The notes below the pieces were generated by a model, which saw only the letters and a list, made by a program, of their open reading frames with translations, made no database searches and was not told the DNA's origin. Below are positions 1-10,461 of a stretch of DNA of 64,000 nt, piece by piece (the first letter of the stretch is position 1; each line of letters starts with the position of its first letter). The stretch comes from Rhodoferax sp. OV413. Lineage in GTDB: Bacteria; Pseudomonadota; Gammaproteobacteria; Pseudomonadales; Pseudohongiellaceae. The position numbers and the translations under genes were made by a program. The DNA lies in the NCBI GenBank assembly GCA_943330915.2, contig CALQJO020000002.1, forward strand, positions 25,284 to 89,283. The letters are read 5' to 3'.

Positions 1-1
1 C

Positions 2-526
2 ATTGCACCTGCAGAAGCATCCGCCAACTTGTCGCGCTTTGATGGCGTGAGATTCGGTTACCGATGCGAAAACCCAGACAACCTCGACGACCTCTACAAA
101 CGCAGCCGTGGCGAAGGTTTTGGTGACGAGGTTAAACGCCGCATAATGGTAGGAACTTATGCGTTGTCAGCGGGATATTACGATGCCTATTACATCAAGG
201 CACAAAAAATACGCCGCCTGATCAAGCAAGATTTTGACTCAGCCTTTAATGACGTTGACCTGATTCTTGGCCCGACATCACCGCATACTGCTTTTAAACT
301 CGGTGAAAAGGTCAGTGACCCCGTCACGATGTATCTTGAAGACATTTACACTATTGCTGTGAACCTTGCTGGCTTGCCGGGCATGTCATTGCCAGCCGGC
401 ATGTTAAACGGATTACCAATTGGCATGCAGTTGGTTGGCCCCTCTCTGTCAGAGTCGCGCCTGTTAAACGTAGCACACCAGTTCCAGATGAATACGGACT
501 GGCACTCACAGCGACCGGAGGTATAA
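2..526 (+). CDS. gatA: Glutamyl-tRNA(Gln)/aspartyl-tRNA(Asn) amidotransferase subunit A, C-terminal part
   Basis: The reading frame is open from the window edge (it reads [15 protein letters not shown] before the first methionine at 29), so this is the last ~174 residues of a larger protein. The tail carries the GatA signature stretch [12 protein letters not shown] and the conserved [13 protein letters not shown] region. GatA is the amidase that releases ammonia from glutamine for the GatCAB transamidation of misacylated Glu-tRNA(Gln) or Asp-tRNA(Asn). The Ser-Ser-Lys catalytic residues lie upstream of the window. The stop is 3 nt before gatB, so the two are surely cotranscribed; gatC would be expected upstream. 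Confidence 0.96.
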   Translation: MAPAEASANLSRFDGVRFGYRCENPDNLDDLYKRSRGEGFGDEVKRRIMVGTYALSAGYYDAYYIKAQKIRRLIKQDFDSAFNDVDLILGPTSPHTAFKLGEKVSDPVTMYLEDIYTIAVNLAGLPGMSLPAGMLNGLPIGMQLVGPSLSESRLLNVAHQFQMNTDWHSQRPEV

Positions 527-529
527 ACA

Positions 530-1966
530 ATGAACTGGGAAACTGTGATAGGACTGGAAGTACACGTGCAGCTTGCAACCAAAAGCAAGTTGTTCTCGGG
601 CAGCGCCACAGAGTTTGGTGCCGCCCCCAATACTCAAGCAAGTACCTACGATCTTGCACTGCCCGGCACACTGCCGGTCATGAACGAAGAAGTACTGCGC
701 ATGGCTGTGAGCTTTGGTCTTGCTGTTGATGCTGACATTGGCAAACGCTCAGTTTTTGACCGAAAGAATTATTTTTATCCGGATCTGCCCAAGGGCTATC
801 AGATTACACAACTCGAATTCCCAACAGTGGGTCGTGGTTCATTAAAAATTCAGCTGGAAAATGGCAGCGAAAAAGTCATAGGCATCACTCGCGCGCACAT
901 CGAGGAAGACGCTGGCAAATCCTTGCACGAAGATTTTCAGGGCATGTCTGGTATCGACCTGAACCGCGCTGGCACGCCACTACTGGAGATTGTCTCCGAC
1001 CCGGATTTGCGCAACGCCAAAGAAGCCGTGGCTTACCTGAAAAAGTTGCACTCTATTATTTTGTATCTCGGCATTTCCGACGGCAACATGTCGCAGGGGT
1101 CCATGCGCTGTGACGCCAACGTCTCTGTGCGAAAAAAAGGGGCCACTGAATTTGGCACCCGCACCGAAATTAAAAACGTCAACTCTTTCCGGTTTGTCGA
1201 AAAGGCTATCAACTACGAAGTACAGCGCCAGATCGAACTGATTGAGGATGGCGGCCGTGTTGTGCAGGAAACCCGCCTGTATGACTCAGACAAAGACGAA
1301 ACCCGCTCTATGCGCAGCAAAGAAGTCGCCAATGACTACCGCTACTTTCCAGAGCCGGATTTGTTGCCGGTCATCATTGACGATGAGTACATCGCGGCGG
1401 TGAGAGCCACGTTGCCAGAGCTACCCGGCGCACGTTGCCTGCGCTTTGTCAGCCAGTACAGCCTGAGTGAGTACGATGCCGACGTGCTGACCAGCAGCCG
1501 CAACATGGCTGACTATTTTGAGGAAGTCGCACGTTTGTGTGGTGATGCAAAACTGTCAGCCAATTGGGTCACCGCAGACCTGCTGGGCCTGCTGAATAAA
1601 AACGATCTGGATATTACCTCTTCGCCGATCAAACCTGCACAACTGGGCACCATGATCAGTCGTATCAAGGACAACACGATTTCCGGCAAACTTGCCAAAA
1701 CCGTTTTCGAAGCATTGGCTGAAGGAGAATCTGACGTTGATCAGATTATCGAAGCCCGCGGACTCAAGCAGGTGACTGACACCGGCGCTATCGAGAAACT
1801 GGTGGATGACGTTATCGCCAGCAACCCGGATCAGGTAGCGCAGTACCGCGCGGGCAAAGACGCTGTGTTTGGTTTTTTTGTTGGTCAGGCCATGAAGATC
1901 TCCAAAGGCAAAGCCAATCCTGCACAGTTGAACGAATTGCTGCGCAACAAGTTAAAGGCAGAGTAG
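530..1966 (+). CDS. gatB: Glutamyl-tRNA(Gln)/aspartyl-tRNA(Asn) amidotransferase subunit B
   Basis: Full-length GatB (478 residues, normal family size). It opens with the diagnostic [13 protein letters not shown] and contains [12 protein letters not shown] near residue 85, followed by the kinase-like catalytic core and, from about residue 330, the tRNA-binding helical/YqeY-like tail. GatB phosphorylates the mischarged Glu or Asp on tRNA and amidates it with ammonia channelled from GatA. The start follows gatA by 3 nt, with an AGGAG-type site (ggaggt) inside the gatA end at 516-521. No defect is seen. Confidence 0.98.
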   Translation: MNWETVIGLEVHVQLATKSKLFSGSATEFGAAPNTQASTYDLALPGTLPVMNEEVLRMAVSFGLAVDADIGKRSVFDRKNYFYPDLPKGYQITQLEFPTVGRGSLKIQLENGSEKVIGITRAHIEEDAGKSLHEDFQGMSGIDLNRAGTPLLEIVSDPDLRNAKEAVAYLKKLHSIILYLGISDGNMSQGSMRCDANVSVRKKGATEFGTRTEIKNVNSFRFVEKAINYEVQRQIELIEDGGRVVQETRLYDSDKDETRSMRSKEVANDYRYFPEPDLLPVIIDDEYIAAVRATLPELPGARCLRFVSQYSLSEYDADVLTSSRNMADYFEEVARLCGDAKLSANWVTADLLGLLNKNDLDITSSPIKPAQLGTMISRIKDNTISGKLAKTVFEALAEGESDVDQIIEARGLKQVTDTGAIEKLVDDVIASNPDQVAQYRAGKDAVFGFFVGQAMKISKGKANPAQLNELLRNKLKAE

Positions 1967-1971
1967 TCACC

Positions 1972-2298
1972 ATGATTGAAGATAAAAAAATTGGCAAGGA
2001 GCGCACGCAGCCTGCAGTGCGCAACGAGGAGTGGAGCGATGAGCGCATTCGGGCGTTTCTAACACTGCTGCCGCCGGAGGGCACGCCAGCCGATTATCAC
2101 TTACTGCAGAAAGCCTATCGTGGGATGTTGCCTGATCAATTTGAGCGTTTTGTGGCGTTTTTTGAAGAAGCCGGGCATGACATTAATGTGCGGCTTAGTA
2201 ATGGCAGTACATTTCTGGATCATGTGAATCAACATCGCAGTTCTGGTGCGTATCAGGACATTCTCAGACAAGCCGGAGCGCTGTCTGGGAAAAGCTGA
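1972..2298 (+). CDS. PA4642-like conserved protein of unknown function
   Basis: A 108-residue soluble protein. It resembles the short Pseudomonas PA4642 family, which also follows gatB; shared features are EEWSDERIRAFL (residues 24-35), DYHLLQKAYRGML and DQFERFVAFFEEAGHDINV. The end of the protein (GSTFLDHVNQHR) looks like a short ankyrin-like helical repeat. It begins 5 nt after gatB and is probably the last gene of the gat operon. I know no biochemical function for the family. Confidence 0.8.
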   Translation: MIEDKKIGKERTQPAVRNEEWSDERIRAFLTLLPPEGTPADYHLLQKAYRGMLPDQFERFVAFFEEAGHDINVRLSNGSTFLDHVNQHRSSGAYQDILRQAGALSGKS

Positions 2299-2632
2299 GC
2301 TTGCCTTCTGATTGCCCGCGCCAGCCGGCAAAATGCGACTGGCTCTACGAGCATATTTGCCAAGACAGGAATTGCAAGGCCGCAGCTGGCAAGTACCCGC
2401 GTTGGAGTTACAGCAGTAAGTCATTAGATTTTCAGGACTGAATAGACCCGGATAAGCATACAAACTAGCCCGGTGATCGTAATCTGCGCGATCATCAGAT
2501 GTGCGTGGCTTACCTTGCCGGTCCGGCACGGCCACCCACTCCCGTCGCGGCCGCACTATCAATTTCCCCGAGTCCAGCTTCCCGCCTTTAAGCCTTTCAG
2601 CCTTTCAGCCTTTCTGACTTTTCAGCAAAAGC
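2299..2632. other. Intergenic stretch with 8-bp tandem repeat and a possible cysteine-rich micro-ORF
   Basis: This 334-bp gap lies between two converging genes. Positions 2591-2614 are three perfect tandem copies of agcctttc. The plus-strand frame 2301-2441 is open, could start with TTG, and would encode 46 residues with five cysteines (for example AKCDWLYEHICQDRNC). There is no clear ribosome-binding site, so I do not call it a gene. No rho-independent terminator is evident for either flanking gene. Confidence 0.3.
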
Positions 2633-4282
2633 TTACCGACGCGGACGCGGTTTCCCACCGCCACTGCGCCCCTGCCCCGGACGCGACGACCCACCACTAC
2701 GCGTCGGTTTCGACTCATCTTTAAAATGCGTCGGCCGACTGAACGGCGGCGGATCTACCAACAATGAGGCATCCGGATACACACAAGCCAACTTCTGCCC
2801 AAGCGTTTTCTCTATGTTAGGCAACAAAAACGAATCTTCCTCACACGCAAAACTGATCGACGTGCCCACCGAGCCAGCGCGCCCAGTACGACCAATACGA
2901 TGCACATAATCCTCAGGCTCTTCCGGCAGACTGTAATTGATCACATGTGTCACATCGTCAATGTGCAAACCCCGGCCCGCAACATCGGTAGCCACCAACA
3001 CTTTGATAGTTCCGTCTCGGAATTCCTCCAGCGTGCTTACGCGCTTGTTCTGGGCAATTTCACCCGATAACAAACCACAGCTGACGCCATGACGATACAG
3101 ATTGTCGGCCAACTTGCGCACCTGATCGCGACGATTGTTAAACACAATCACACGATCAGCGCCCTCAGCGGCGATCAGGTTATACAACAATTTGTACTTG
3201 TCATCGGTGGTGACCAGATACACCAGCTGCTCCACATTGTCTGTCGCTACACGCTCCGGTTGAATCTCGATCATGATCGGATCCATCGCCCACCGGGAAG
3301 TCAGTTCAATGATTTCCGGCGTAAACGTTGCGCTGAACAACAGTGTCTGACGACAATCCTTATGCGGAGTACGCGACACAATGGTGCGCACTTGCGGAAT
3401 AAATCCCATATCCAGCATGCGATCTGCTTCATCGATGACCAACAACTCTACTAACCCAAGGTAGAGGTGATCCTGCTGCAGAAAGTCAATCAGACGACCG
3501 GGTGTTGCCACCACAATATCAACCGGACGTTTGTCCACCTGGCGCAATTGTTTTTGATAATCTTCGCCGCCCACCAGCGTCACCACATGTAAATCGGTGT
3601 GTTTGGTCAGATTGGCAGCATCACTGGCAATCTGCATCACCAGTTCGCGTGTCGGCGCCAACACAATCGCGCGCGGCTCCCCGATGTAACGACTGTCCTG
3701 CATCGGATTTTTCAACAGGTCATTGATGATGGTAATCAGGAATGCTGCGGTTTTGCCGGTACCGGTCTGGGCTTTGCCAGTGACATCGTATCCGCGCAAT
3801 GTATAACGCAGACTTTGCGCCTGAATGGGGGTGCAGAACTCATAACCGAGATCGGAAATTGCTTTTTCAAGCGCTGGTTCAAGATTAAAGCTGCTGAATT
3901 GAACTTTGGTTGGCATCACTGTCAGTGCGACTGGTGGCAACACGTCTGCAGATAAATCAGTCTCCGGCTCTGATACGGAGTCCTGCGCCGTTTCTGACTC
4001 TGCTTCAGGCTCAGCCACAAGCTCCGGCGCAGAAACAAGCTCTGGCTCGACTACTGGCAAAGCGGTTTCTATGGGAGAGGTCTCTGGTTCTGGTTCTGGT
4101 TCTAATTCAAGCGCGGGTTCAATTGCAGTTTGTGATACGGATACTTGTTCAGCTACCGGCGTGGGTTCTGGCTCTGCTGCCAGTTCCTGTTGCGCAGGAA
4201 CGTCTGGCAAATCTGTGTCGGGATTTGAGACCGGTTGGATGTCTAAAACTGCTTGCTGTTCATTTTCTTCCGTTTTTTGCAT
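2633..4282 (-). CDS. rhlB: RhlB-like DEAD-box ATP-dependent RNA helicase with acidic N-terminal extension
   Basis: 549 residues. The helicase core starts near residue 128 ([15 protein letters not shown] motif CTPIQAQSL). It then has [11 protein letters not shown] (motif I), PTRELV (Ia), [13 protein letters not shown] (DEAD box), FSATF (SAT motif), [18 protein letters not shown] and [10 protein letters not shown] (motif VI). The sequence around the Q motif and the [18 protein letters not shown] segment match RhlB, the degradosome helicase, better than RhlE or SrmB. Unusual is the ~120-residue N-terminal region of Glu/Pro/Val/Ser low complexity. The C-terminus is a basic Arg/Gly tail of the kind that binds RNA. 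It is transcribed away from the moeB-prmC-prfA-hemA group only 59 nt downstream of moeB. Confidence 0.9.
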   Translation of the reverse strand: MQKTEENEQQAVLDIQPVSNPDTDLPDVPAQQELAAEPEPTPVAEQVSVSQTAIEPALELEPEPEPETSPIETALPVVEPELVSAPELVAEPEAESETAQDSVSEPETDLSADVLPPVALTVMPTKVQFSSFNLEPALEKAISDLGYEFCTPIQAQSLRYTLRGYDVTGKAQTGTGKTAAFLITIINDLLKNPMQDSRYIGEPRAIVLAPTRELVMQIASDAANLTKHTDLHVVTLVGGEDYQKQLRQVDKRPVDIVVATPGRLIDFLQQDHLYLGLVELLVIDEADRMLDMGFIPQVRTIVSRTPHKDCRQTLLFSATFTPEIIELTSRWAMDPIMIEIQPERVATDNVEQLVYLVTTDDKYKLLYNLIAAEGADRVIVFNNRRDQVRKLADNLYRHGVSCGLLSGEIAQNKRVSTLEEFRDGTIKVLVATDVAGRGLHIDDVTHVINYSLPEEPEDYVHRIGRTGRAGSVGTSISFACEEDSFLLPNIEKTLGQKLACVYPDASLLVDPPPFSRPTHFKDESKPTRSGGSSRPGQGRSGGGKPRPRR

Positions 4283-4341
4283 CTAACGTTGCCTTTTTGT
4301 CGCTGATTTATCGCTGAATAGTCTGGTAAGTCGCTTCCGCA

Positions 4342-5133
4342 TCATAGCGCCTGTTTATCCGGCGCATCAAGCGCGGCAGACTGATGGCGTTGCCCGCAGG
4401 CCGGACAAGCCGGATCCCTTGGCAAACGCAGTTCGCGCCACAAACTGCCGAACGCGTCAAATAACAATAATCTGCCACAAAGATCCTGTCCGAGACCGGT
4501 CAGCAGCTTGATTGCTTCCAATGCCTGCATGCTTCCGATAACACCGACCAACGGCGCAAGCACACCGTTGCGGGCACAGCTCATCTGCTCATCGTCGCCC
4601 GCACGGTAAAGACATTGATAACACGGGCTATGCGCCCTGCGGGAGTCAAATACAGCGACCTGCCCTTCCAGCCTTATAGCCGCTCCAGAGACCAGCGGAA
4701 CACCGGCATTAACACAAGCTTGATTGATAACAAACCGCGTATTGAAGTTGTCACAAGCATCAACAACCAGGTCCACACCACCCGCCAGCAGTTTTGCCAG
4801 CGAAGATTCATCCAGCCGCTGCTGCATCCCCGTAATGCGAATATCGTGATTAAGCGCGCTCAGGGTCGCTGCGGCTGACTCAACTTTGCTGATGCCCACG
4901 GCTTGTTCAGTATGTACGATTTGACGCTGCAGATTACTAAGGTCAACCAGGTCATCATCAACCAGAATCAAGTGTCCAACACCAGCCGCTGCAAGATACA
5001 TCGACACCGGACTGCCCAGACCTCCCAATCCAACAATAAGCACTGTTGCCGACAACAAACGCTGTTGCCCTTCGATATCAAAGGCCGGCAACATAATCTG
5101 CCTGCTGTAGCGCAGCAGTTGTTTGTCATTCAT
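4342..5133 (-). CDS. moeB: Molybdopterin-synthase adenylyltransferase MoeB / ThiF family
   Basis: E1-like adenylating enzyme, 263 residues from the ATG at 5133, which overlaps the prmC stop by 8 nt; the frame is open further upstream but that part is prmC. It begins MNDKQLLRYSRQIMLPAFD, the classic start of MoeB/ThiF/HesA proteins. It has the nucleotide-binding loop GLGGLGSP and the metal-binding pairs CYQC and CPAC. It activates the C-terminal glycine of MoaD (molybdopterin) or ThiS (thiazole). No moaD or thiS lies nearby, so which partner it serves cannot be told from this window. The prfA-prmC-moeB order is common in gammaproteobacteria. Confidence 0.9.
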   Translation of the reverse strand: MNDKQLLRYSRQIMLPAFDIEGQQRLLSATVLIVGLGGLGSPVSMYLAAAGVGHLILVDDDLVDLSNLQRQIVHTEQAVGISKVESAAATLSALNHDIRITGMQQRLDESSLAKLLAGGVDLVVDACDNFNTRFVINQACVNAGVPLVSGAAIRLEGQVAVFDSRRAHSPCYQCLYRAGDDEQMSCARNGVLAPLVGVIGSMQALEAIKLLTGLGQDLCGRLLLFDAFGSLWRELRLPRDPACPACGQRHQSAALDAPDKQAL

Positions 5134-5986
5134 GGTCAGCAACCTCTGGCTTTTTTCCCATGGTAACTCTGTCCTGACTACCAAGATCCCGTATGGTCCT
5201 GATTGTGTTGAACCCCGAAACCTGCAGCATCTGGCGCACTGCTGCGCCTTGATTAAAACCATGCTCCAACAACACCCAACCCCCGTCTCTCAGATTTAAA
5301 AAGGCCTGGGTGCTGAGCGTGCGCAGATCACTGAGGCCGTTGTCGGCTGCCCGCAGCGCTGCCCGTGGTTCAAAGCGTAAATCTCCCGCTGTCAGGTGCG
5401 GATCGTCAGCATCGATGTACGGCGGATTGCTGACCAAAATGTGCGGCTGTAACGCCTCTGGCAAGGCACTACACCAGTCTCCTTTGAAAAATTCGACGTG
5501 ATCCAGTTGATTCAACCGCGCATTTTTGCGCGCAACCGTCAAGGCTGCGTCACTGGAATCAACAGCGATGATGCGCCAATCCGGTCGCTCACTCGCGATC
5601 GCCAGGGCGATGGCTCCGCTGCCGGTTCCGAGATCAGCGACCACTCTGAACTGGTCATTGCCAGCCAGGGCCAGCACCTGTTCTACCAGCAGTTCAGTGT
5701 CGGCTCTTGGAATCAGCACATCCGTTGTCACGCAAAGATCCAGTTTCCAGAAACCGCGTGTACCGGTGATATAAGCGACCGGCTCGCCGATCTTGCGACG
5801 CGCCACAACCTGCTGATACTGCTCACATTGCGCCGGTGACAGCAGTAATTCGGCGTGTGTCAGCAGGCGTGTGCGTCTGCAATCAAGCACATGCATCATT
5901 AACCACTCGGCGTCAACGCGGGGAGCATCTAGCGCCTGCAACTCATCAAGCGCCCAATCGATTGCTTGCTGCAGCGTCTGCGACAT
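5126..5986 (-). CDS. prmC: Peptide chain release factor N5-glutamine methyltransferase
   Basis: Methylates the glutamine of the GGQ motif of release factors RF1 and RF2. It has an N-terminal helical substrate-recognition domain, the SAM-binding loop DLGTGSGAIAL (about residues 118-128) and the glutamine-binding NPPY motif at about 187-190. I take the ATG at 5986 (286 residues); a TTG one codon upstream is possible. The gene starts 4 nt after prfA, the gene of its substrate, and overlaps moeB by 8 nt, so the group is one operon. Confidence 0.97.
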   Translation of the reverse strand: MSQTLQQAIDWALDELQALDAPRVDAEWLMMHVLDCRRTRLLTHAELLLSPAQCEQYQQVVARRKIGEPVAYITGTRGFWKLDLCVTTDVLIPRADTELLVEQVLALAGNDQFRVVADLGTGSGAIALAIASERPDWRIIAVDSSDAALTVARKNARLNQLDHVEFFKGDWCSALPEALQPHILVSNPPYIDADDPHLTAGDLRFEPRAALRAADNGLSDLRTLSTQAFLNLRDGGWVLLEHGFNQGAAVRQMLQVSGFNTIRTIRDLGSQDRVTMGKKPEVADHE

Positions 5987-5990
5987 CAAC

Positions 5991-7073
5991 TCAGGCCGCC
6001 AGTTCAGCGAGCTGATCAGCCTGGTATTCCTGAATCAGCGGTTGAATCACTGCGTCAAGCTCGCCTTCCATGACCTCATCAAGCTTGTAGATGGTCAGGT
6101 TGATACGATGATCAGTAACACGTCCCTGCGGGTAATTATAGGTTCGGATTCTTTCAGAGCGGTCACCTGAACCAACCAGAAGCCTTCGTGCATCAGACTG
6201 TTGCTTATCCGCTGCTGCCTGCTGCATATCGTTCAGTCGGGCATGAAGCAGTGACATAGCGCGTGCCCGGTTCTTGTGCTGGGAGCGCTCTTCCTGGCAC
6301 TCAACCACTAACCCGCTCGGAATGTGCACAATTCGAATCGCGGAATCCGTCTTGTTGATGTGCTGCCCTCCAGCACCGCTGGCTCTGAACGTGTCTACGC
6401 GTAAATCCGCTTTATTGATTTCAATCTCTGCCAGCTCGTCCGAGGCAGGCAGGATAGCAACCGTGCATGCAGAGGTATGGATACGTCCCTGAGTCTCAGT
6501 ATCAGGCACACGCTGTACCCGATGCGCACCGGATTCGAATTTGAGTTGCCCGAATACCTGGCGGCCTTCAACGCGGGTGATGATCTCTTTATAACCACCA
6601 TGCTCGCCGGGACGCTCGCTGATTACCTCAAGACGCCAGCCTTGGTGCTCAGCGTATCTCGAGTACATGCGAAACAGATCGCCGGCAAAAATTGCTGCCT
6701 CATCGCCACCAGTGCCCGCTCGGATCTCCAGAAACACATTCATGCTGTCCTTTTCATCTTTGGGCAGCAACAATTTCTGCAGAGATAACTCGAGCGTCTC
6801 TAACTGGTCACGCAGTGATTTGTACTCTTCCTCGGCCATCTCACGCATGTCCGGATCGCTGTCCTTTAACATCTCCTGCGTCAGCGCGAAGTCTGCAGTT
6901 GCACCCAGGTAGCGTTTGAACTCCAGTACAATCGGCTCAAGATCGGAAAATTCGCGGGATAGATTCCGAAATTTTTCCTGATCCGAGATAGTCTCCGCAT
7001 CACTGAGCATCGCTTCCAGCTCCTGGCAGCGGTCTGCCAGTAACTCAAGTTTCTGATGAATCGACTCTTTCAT
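5991..7073 (-). CDS. prfA: Peptide chain release factor 1
   Basis: RF1 of normal length (360 residues). The peptidyl-hydrolysis motif [15 protein letters not shown] places GGQ at residues 235-237, and the codon-recognition tripeptide appears as PDT at about 190-192 (family pattern PxT, versus SPF in RF2). It terminates translation at UAA and UAG. Its ATG overlaps the hemA stop by 4 nt (ATGA), which indicates translational coupling in the hemA-prfA-prmC operon known from enterics and pseudomonads. Confidence 0.98.
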   Translation of the reverse strand: MKESIHQKLELLADRCQELEAMLSDAETISDQEKFRNLSREFSDLEPIVLEFKRYLGATADFALTQEMLKDSDPDMREMAEEEYKSLRDQLETLELSLQKLLLPKDEKDSMNVFLEIRAGTGGDEAAIFAGDLFRMYSRYAEHQGWRLEVISERPGEHGGYKEIITRVEGRQVFGQLKFESGAHRVQRVPDTETQGRIHTSACTVAILPASDELAEIEINKADLRVDTFRASGAGGQHINKTDSAIRIVHIPSGLVVECQEERSQHKNRARAMSLLHARLNDMQQAAADKQQSDARRLLVGSGDRSERIRTYNYPQGRVTDHRINLTIYKLDEVMEGELDAVIQPLIQEYQADQLAELAA

Positions 7074-8440
7074 TCACTGTTCCCTGCAGGTTTGTGACCG
7101 GCACTGGCGGGTGTATCGTCGGGTTGAACGTTGGTTAACTCAAACAGCTCCTGTGTCAGGCGCACCAGATCGTCTCGCCCTTCTGCACTGGCTCTTTTCA
7201 TTTGCACACTGGGCGCATGAATGAGTTTGTTAGTGATTGTTCGTGCCAGTGCTTCCAGCGCTTTGTCTGCCGGTACCCCTCGTTCCAGAGACTTGAGCGC
7301 TTTTTCCAGTTCGGTCTGGCGGATGGCATCGGCTTTTTCACGAAAAGCTTTGAGTGTGGCGACCGCGTTCAGCGCACGTAACTGACTCAGGTATTCTTCG
7401 ACCCCACGCTCAATGATGGCACTGGCCTGCTGGGCCGCCAGTTCTCGGCTTTTGACGTTATCGTCAATCACATCTCGGATATCGTCAACGCTATATAGAT
7501 AGGCATCGCTGATCTCACCCACTTCCGGTTCGATATCGCGCGGCACCGCCAGATCAACCAGTAACATGGGTTTATGGCGACGTTTTTTGATAGCGCGCTC
7601 AACTGCCCCTTTGCCGAGCAGCGGCAACTGGCTATTGGTTGACGACACCACAATATCGGCATAAATCAACTCATCGGGAATATCAGACAGCAACACGCCG
7701 CGAGCGCCAAATTTCTCCCCCAGTGTGACTGCGTTTTGCAGTGTACGGTTGGCAACAACAATGCTTTTTACACCCTTGTCCGTGAGGTGGCGCGCGACCA
7801 GTTCGATGGTATGCCCCGCACCGATCAGCAGTGCGTGCAAGGATCCGAGATTAGAGAATATCTGTTCAGCCAGTGTCACGGCTGCATACGCCACCGACAC
7901 TGGGTTTTCGCCAATCGCTGTATCGGTGCGCACTTCTTTGGCGATTGAAAATGCATCCTGAAAAGCACGACCTAATTGCGCTTTGGCAACACCGAGTTCC
8001 TTGGCGACAGCGTAAGCAGATTTGATCTGACCAAGAATCTGCGGCTCCCCCAGAACCATCGAATCGAGTCCGCAGGCAACCCGCATCAGGTGCCGGATAA
8101 CATCTTCGTGCCAGTGAAAATAACTGCAACCCTGCAACGCTGACTCGCTGATACCGTGGTATTGGCTGAGCCATCCCAACAACTTTTGCTGTGCGGCATT
8201 CACCAGTTCAGGATCAATAATGATGTTGGCATCTTCATCATCCGTCTGACCGGCACTAAAATCCAAGTCGATATACAGCTCGGTTCGATTACAGGTGGAA
8301 ACGATCACAGCTTCACGCACATGCTCCAGGGTCACAACCTTGTGCATGGCATCCGCCATGGTTTCTGGCGGAAACGCAACCTGCTCGCGTAGCGCAACAT
8401 TTGCCGTATTGTGATTGATGCCGAGCAGAACCAGCGCCAT
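7070..8440 (-). CDS. hemA: Glutamyl-tRNA reductase
   Basis: First committed enzyme of C5-pathway haem synthesis: it reduces Glu-tRNA to glutamate-1-semialdehyde with NADPH. The start [13 protein letters not shown] is diagnostic. The catalytic cysteine is Cys50 in [10 protein letters not shown] Rossmann region ([16 protein letters not shown]) and a C-terminal helical dimerisation domain follow. At 456 residues it is longer than the E. coli enzyme (418). Much of the excess is an acidic insertion of about 18 residues ([10 protein letters not shown]...) just after the active-site loop, plus a polar C-terminal tail. A 6-bp hairpin (8472-8487) sits in the 5' leader. Confidence 0.97.
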   Translation of the reverse strand: MALVLLGINHNTANVALREQVAFPPETMADAMHKVVTLEHVREAVIVSTCNRTELYIDLDFSAGQTDDEDANIIIDPELVNAAQQKLLGWLSQYHGISESALQGCSYFHWHEDVIRHLMRVACGLDSMVLGEPQILGQIKSAYAVAKELGVAKAQLGRAFQDAFSIAKEVRTDTAIGENPVSVAYAAVTLAEQIFSNLGSLHALLIGAGHTIELVARHLTDKGVKSIVVANRTLQNAVTLGEKFGARGVLLSDIPDELIYADIVVSSTNSQLPLLGKGAVERAIKKRRHKPMLLVDLAVPRDIEPEVGEISDAYLYSVDDIRDVIDDNVKSRELAAQQASAIIERGVEEYLSQLRALNAVATLKAFREKADAIRQTELEKALKSLERGVPADKALEALARTITNKLIHAPSVQMKRASAEGRDDLVRLTQELFELTNVQPDDTPASAGHKPAGNSE

Positions 8441-8658
8441 GAACCAGCCTTCAAACGTGACCAGAAGAGTCGGCTTCTTTGGAAGCCATATATAAAAAGT
8501 GCGCCATCTTACTAAAAACTGCGTGCGCTTGCCTGCACTTATATTTCAACGACACTTTGCTTAGAGTTATTATGCACGGCCAGCGGTCTCTGCTGTAGTC
8601 TTGCCATAGGACTGTTGTTACACTCCGGACGTGCCCAAGGCACCCTGAACTGGATACT

Positions 8659-10461
8659 ATGAAAACTCTGCCCCTACGCTTGCTTGTTCTGCTCTCACCC
8701 GTGATGGTGGCCTGCTCCTCTGTTACTGCACCGGACATGAATGGTAGCCCTGAGCCATCCTCCGCGCAGGTGGTCACCGACTCTGAGATAAATGATGCCC
8801 TCCCTGCAGCAGAAGAAAAACCCATCGAATATGGCAATTTTACTCAGGCGCAACTTGAAACTGCCTTATTAAGCGAGTTTGGTGGCATGCGCGGGTATCT
8901 GCCCCAGGCTACGCAGGGATATTACGATCTGGCGATTGAAACCGGCGACATCAATATTATCCGCAGGGCATCTGAGTTTGTGGCAGCCAGTGGCAACACT
9001 GAAGCATTAAATGTGCTGGCCCAGTTATGGATCAGCAAGGACCCCATGGCACAGGATCCACATTTGATGCTGGGTTATCAGCTGATGGAGGATGGTCTCT
9101 TTGTACAGGCGCTTTCTCATCTGGATTCCGTGCTGGCGCTGGGGGGACAAGTGGACTTTACGGCGATGTCTGCCCGCACCTATACACTGGAGAATCGCCA
9201 GCGCGACGTCATCATCACTCAGCTTCAGGATACTGTGTCCAGGCATCCGGAGGAACAAACGCTGTATCTGGCGATTTCCCAGATGTACGACCAGAGCAGC
9301 CTTGGCGAACAGGCCGCGCAATGGCTGCAGGTCGGGCGCGATAAATTTGGTGACAATCCGCGCACCTTGCTGATAGAGGCGCAGCTGCTGCAGAACATGG
9401 GTCGCGCTGAGCAGGCAGAGGCTGTGCTGACAAGCGCAGTTGTGCAATTCCCGGATCATCGGCTGTTGCGTTACAGCCTTGCCCAGCTGCTGGTGCAGAA
9501 CAACAAACTGGTTGAGGCTGCGCTGGAATTTGAGTACATCATGCAGCGAGAACCCATGGATTTTGAAACGCTGTACTCTCTGGTCTTGATCAATCTTGAG
9601 TTGGAGGAATACACCAAAGCTGAACCACGATTGAGGGAGCTGATCAGCGCAGGGCATCGCCTCAACGAAGCCAATTATTATCTGGCGATCATCCTCGAAG
9701 ATCGCGATCAGATCGAAGAGGCTCTCGATCGATACCTGCAAATAGGTATCCAATCTAATGCCTTTCTGACTGCACAGCGCCAGATCATGAGATTGTTGAT
9801 CCAGCTTGAACGCTTTAACGATGCTGAAAATCTCACTCGCCGGCTTGCTGACAGTGATCCTCGCTTGGCACCGTTGATCCCTGCTCTGGAGGCTGAGGCT
9901 TTGGCTAACGCCGATCACAACAGCCGCGCCCTCACAGTGCTTAATCAGGCGTTGACACGTTTCCCCGACGACATTGATCTGTTGTTTGCGCGTGCCCTCA
10001 TCGCCGAGCGCTTTGATGATATGGCGATTATTGAACAGGATCTGCGCCGAATCATCGATCTTGAACCGCAAAATGGCAGGGCCCTGAACCATTTGGGTTA
10101 TGCCATGACCTTGCGTACCGATCGTTTTGCAGAAGCAATGGAACTGATTGAACGGGCATTGGCAATCACTCCCGATGATCCGGCGATCATCGACAGCCTA
10201 GGGTGGGTGCAATACAAACTGGGCTTGCTGGAGGAATCGATTGCCAACCTGCGCAGAGCGTTCGAGCTGTTTCCCGATCATGAAGTAGCCGCCCATCTGG
10301 GTGAGGTGTTGTGGGTGAACGGCGAGCAAGACGAGGCAATGAGCGTCTGGGAAACCTCACTGCAATCATTCCCTGACAGTGAATTTGTTACTGAGGCCAT
10401 GCAGCGCCTGATTCCCGCAGATGAAGAGGCGCAAGCCGCCGAACAGAGACAAAGCTCGTGA
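8659..10461 (+). CDS. TPR-repeat lipoprotein, outer-membrane assembly/export type
   Basis: 600 residues with an N-terminal signal ending in a lipobox-like VMVAC (Cys about residue 19). The rest is built of tetratricopeptide repeats, for example LNHLGYAMTLRTDRFAEAMELIERALAI and the following IIDSLGWVQYKLG unit near the C-terminus. The TPR gene upstream of lolB is a conserved arrangement (PA4667-like in Pseudomonas). The C-terminal stop overlaps the lolB start by 4 nt. The likely place is the periplasmic face of the outer membrane; the partner proteins are not known to me. Confidence 0.85.
   Translation: MKTLPLRLLVLLSPVMVACSSVTAPDMNGSPEPSSAQVVTDSEINDALPAAEEKPIEYGNFTQAQLETALLSEFGGMRGYLPQATQGYYDLAIETGDINIIRRASEFVAASGNTEALNVLAQLWISKDPMAQDPHLMLGYQLMEDGLFVQALSHLDSVLALGGQVDFTAMSARTYTLENRQRDVIITQLQDTVSRHPEEQTLYLAISQMYDQSSLGEQAAQWLQVGRDKFGDNPRTLLIEAQLLQNMGRAEQAEAVLTSAVVQFPDHRLLRYSLAQLLVQNNKLVEAALEFEYIMQREPMDFETLYSLVLINLELEEYTKAEPRLRELISAGHRLNEANYYLAIILEDRDQIEEALDRYLQIGIQSNAFLTAQRQIMRLLIQLERFNDAENLTRRLADSDPRLAPLIPALEAEALANADHNSRALTVLNQALTRFPDDIDLLFARALIAERFDDMAIIEQDLRRIIDLEPQNGRALNHLGYAMTLRTDRFAEAMELIERALAITPDDPAIIDSLGWVQYKLGLLEESIANLRRAFELFPDHEVAAHLGEVLWVNGEQDEAMSVWETSLQSFPDSEFVTEAMQRLIPADEEAQAAEQRQSS

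Noticed and set aside
2101..2562. 153-residue minus-strand frame across the PA4642-like gene and the following gap
   Set aside because: It overlaps a recognised gene, and there is no start signal or family match.
9025..10092. 355-residue open frame antisense to the TPR lipoprotein gene
   Set aside because: It mirrors the real TPR gene, has no ribosome-binding site or family, and its composition follows from the sense codons.
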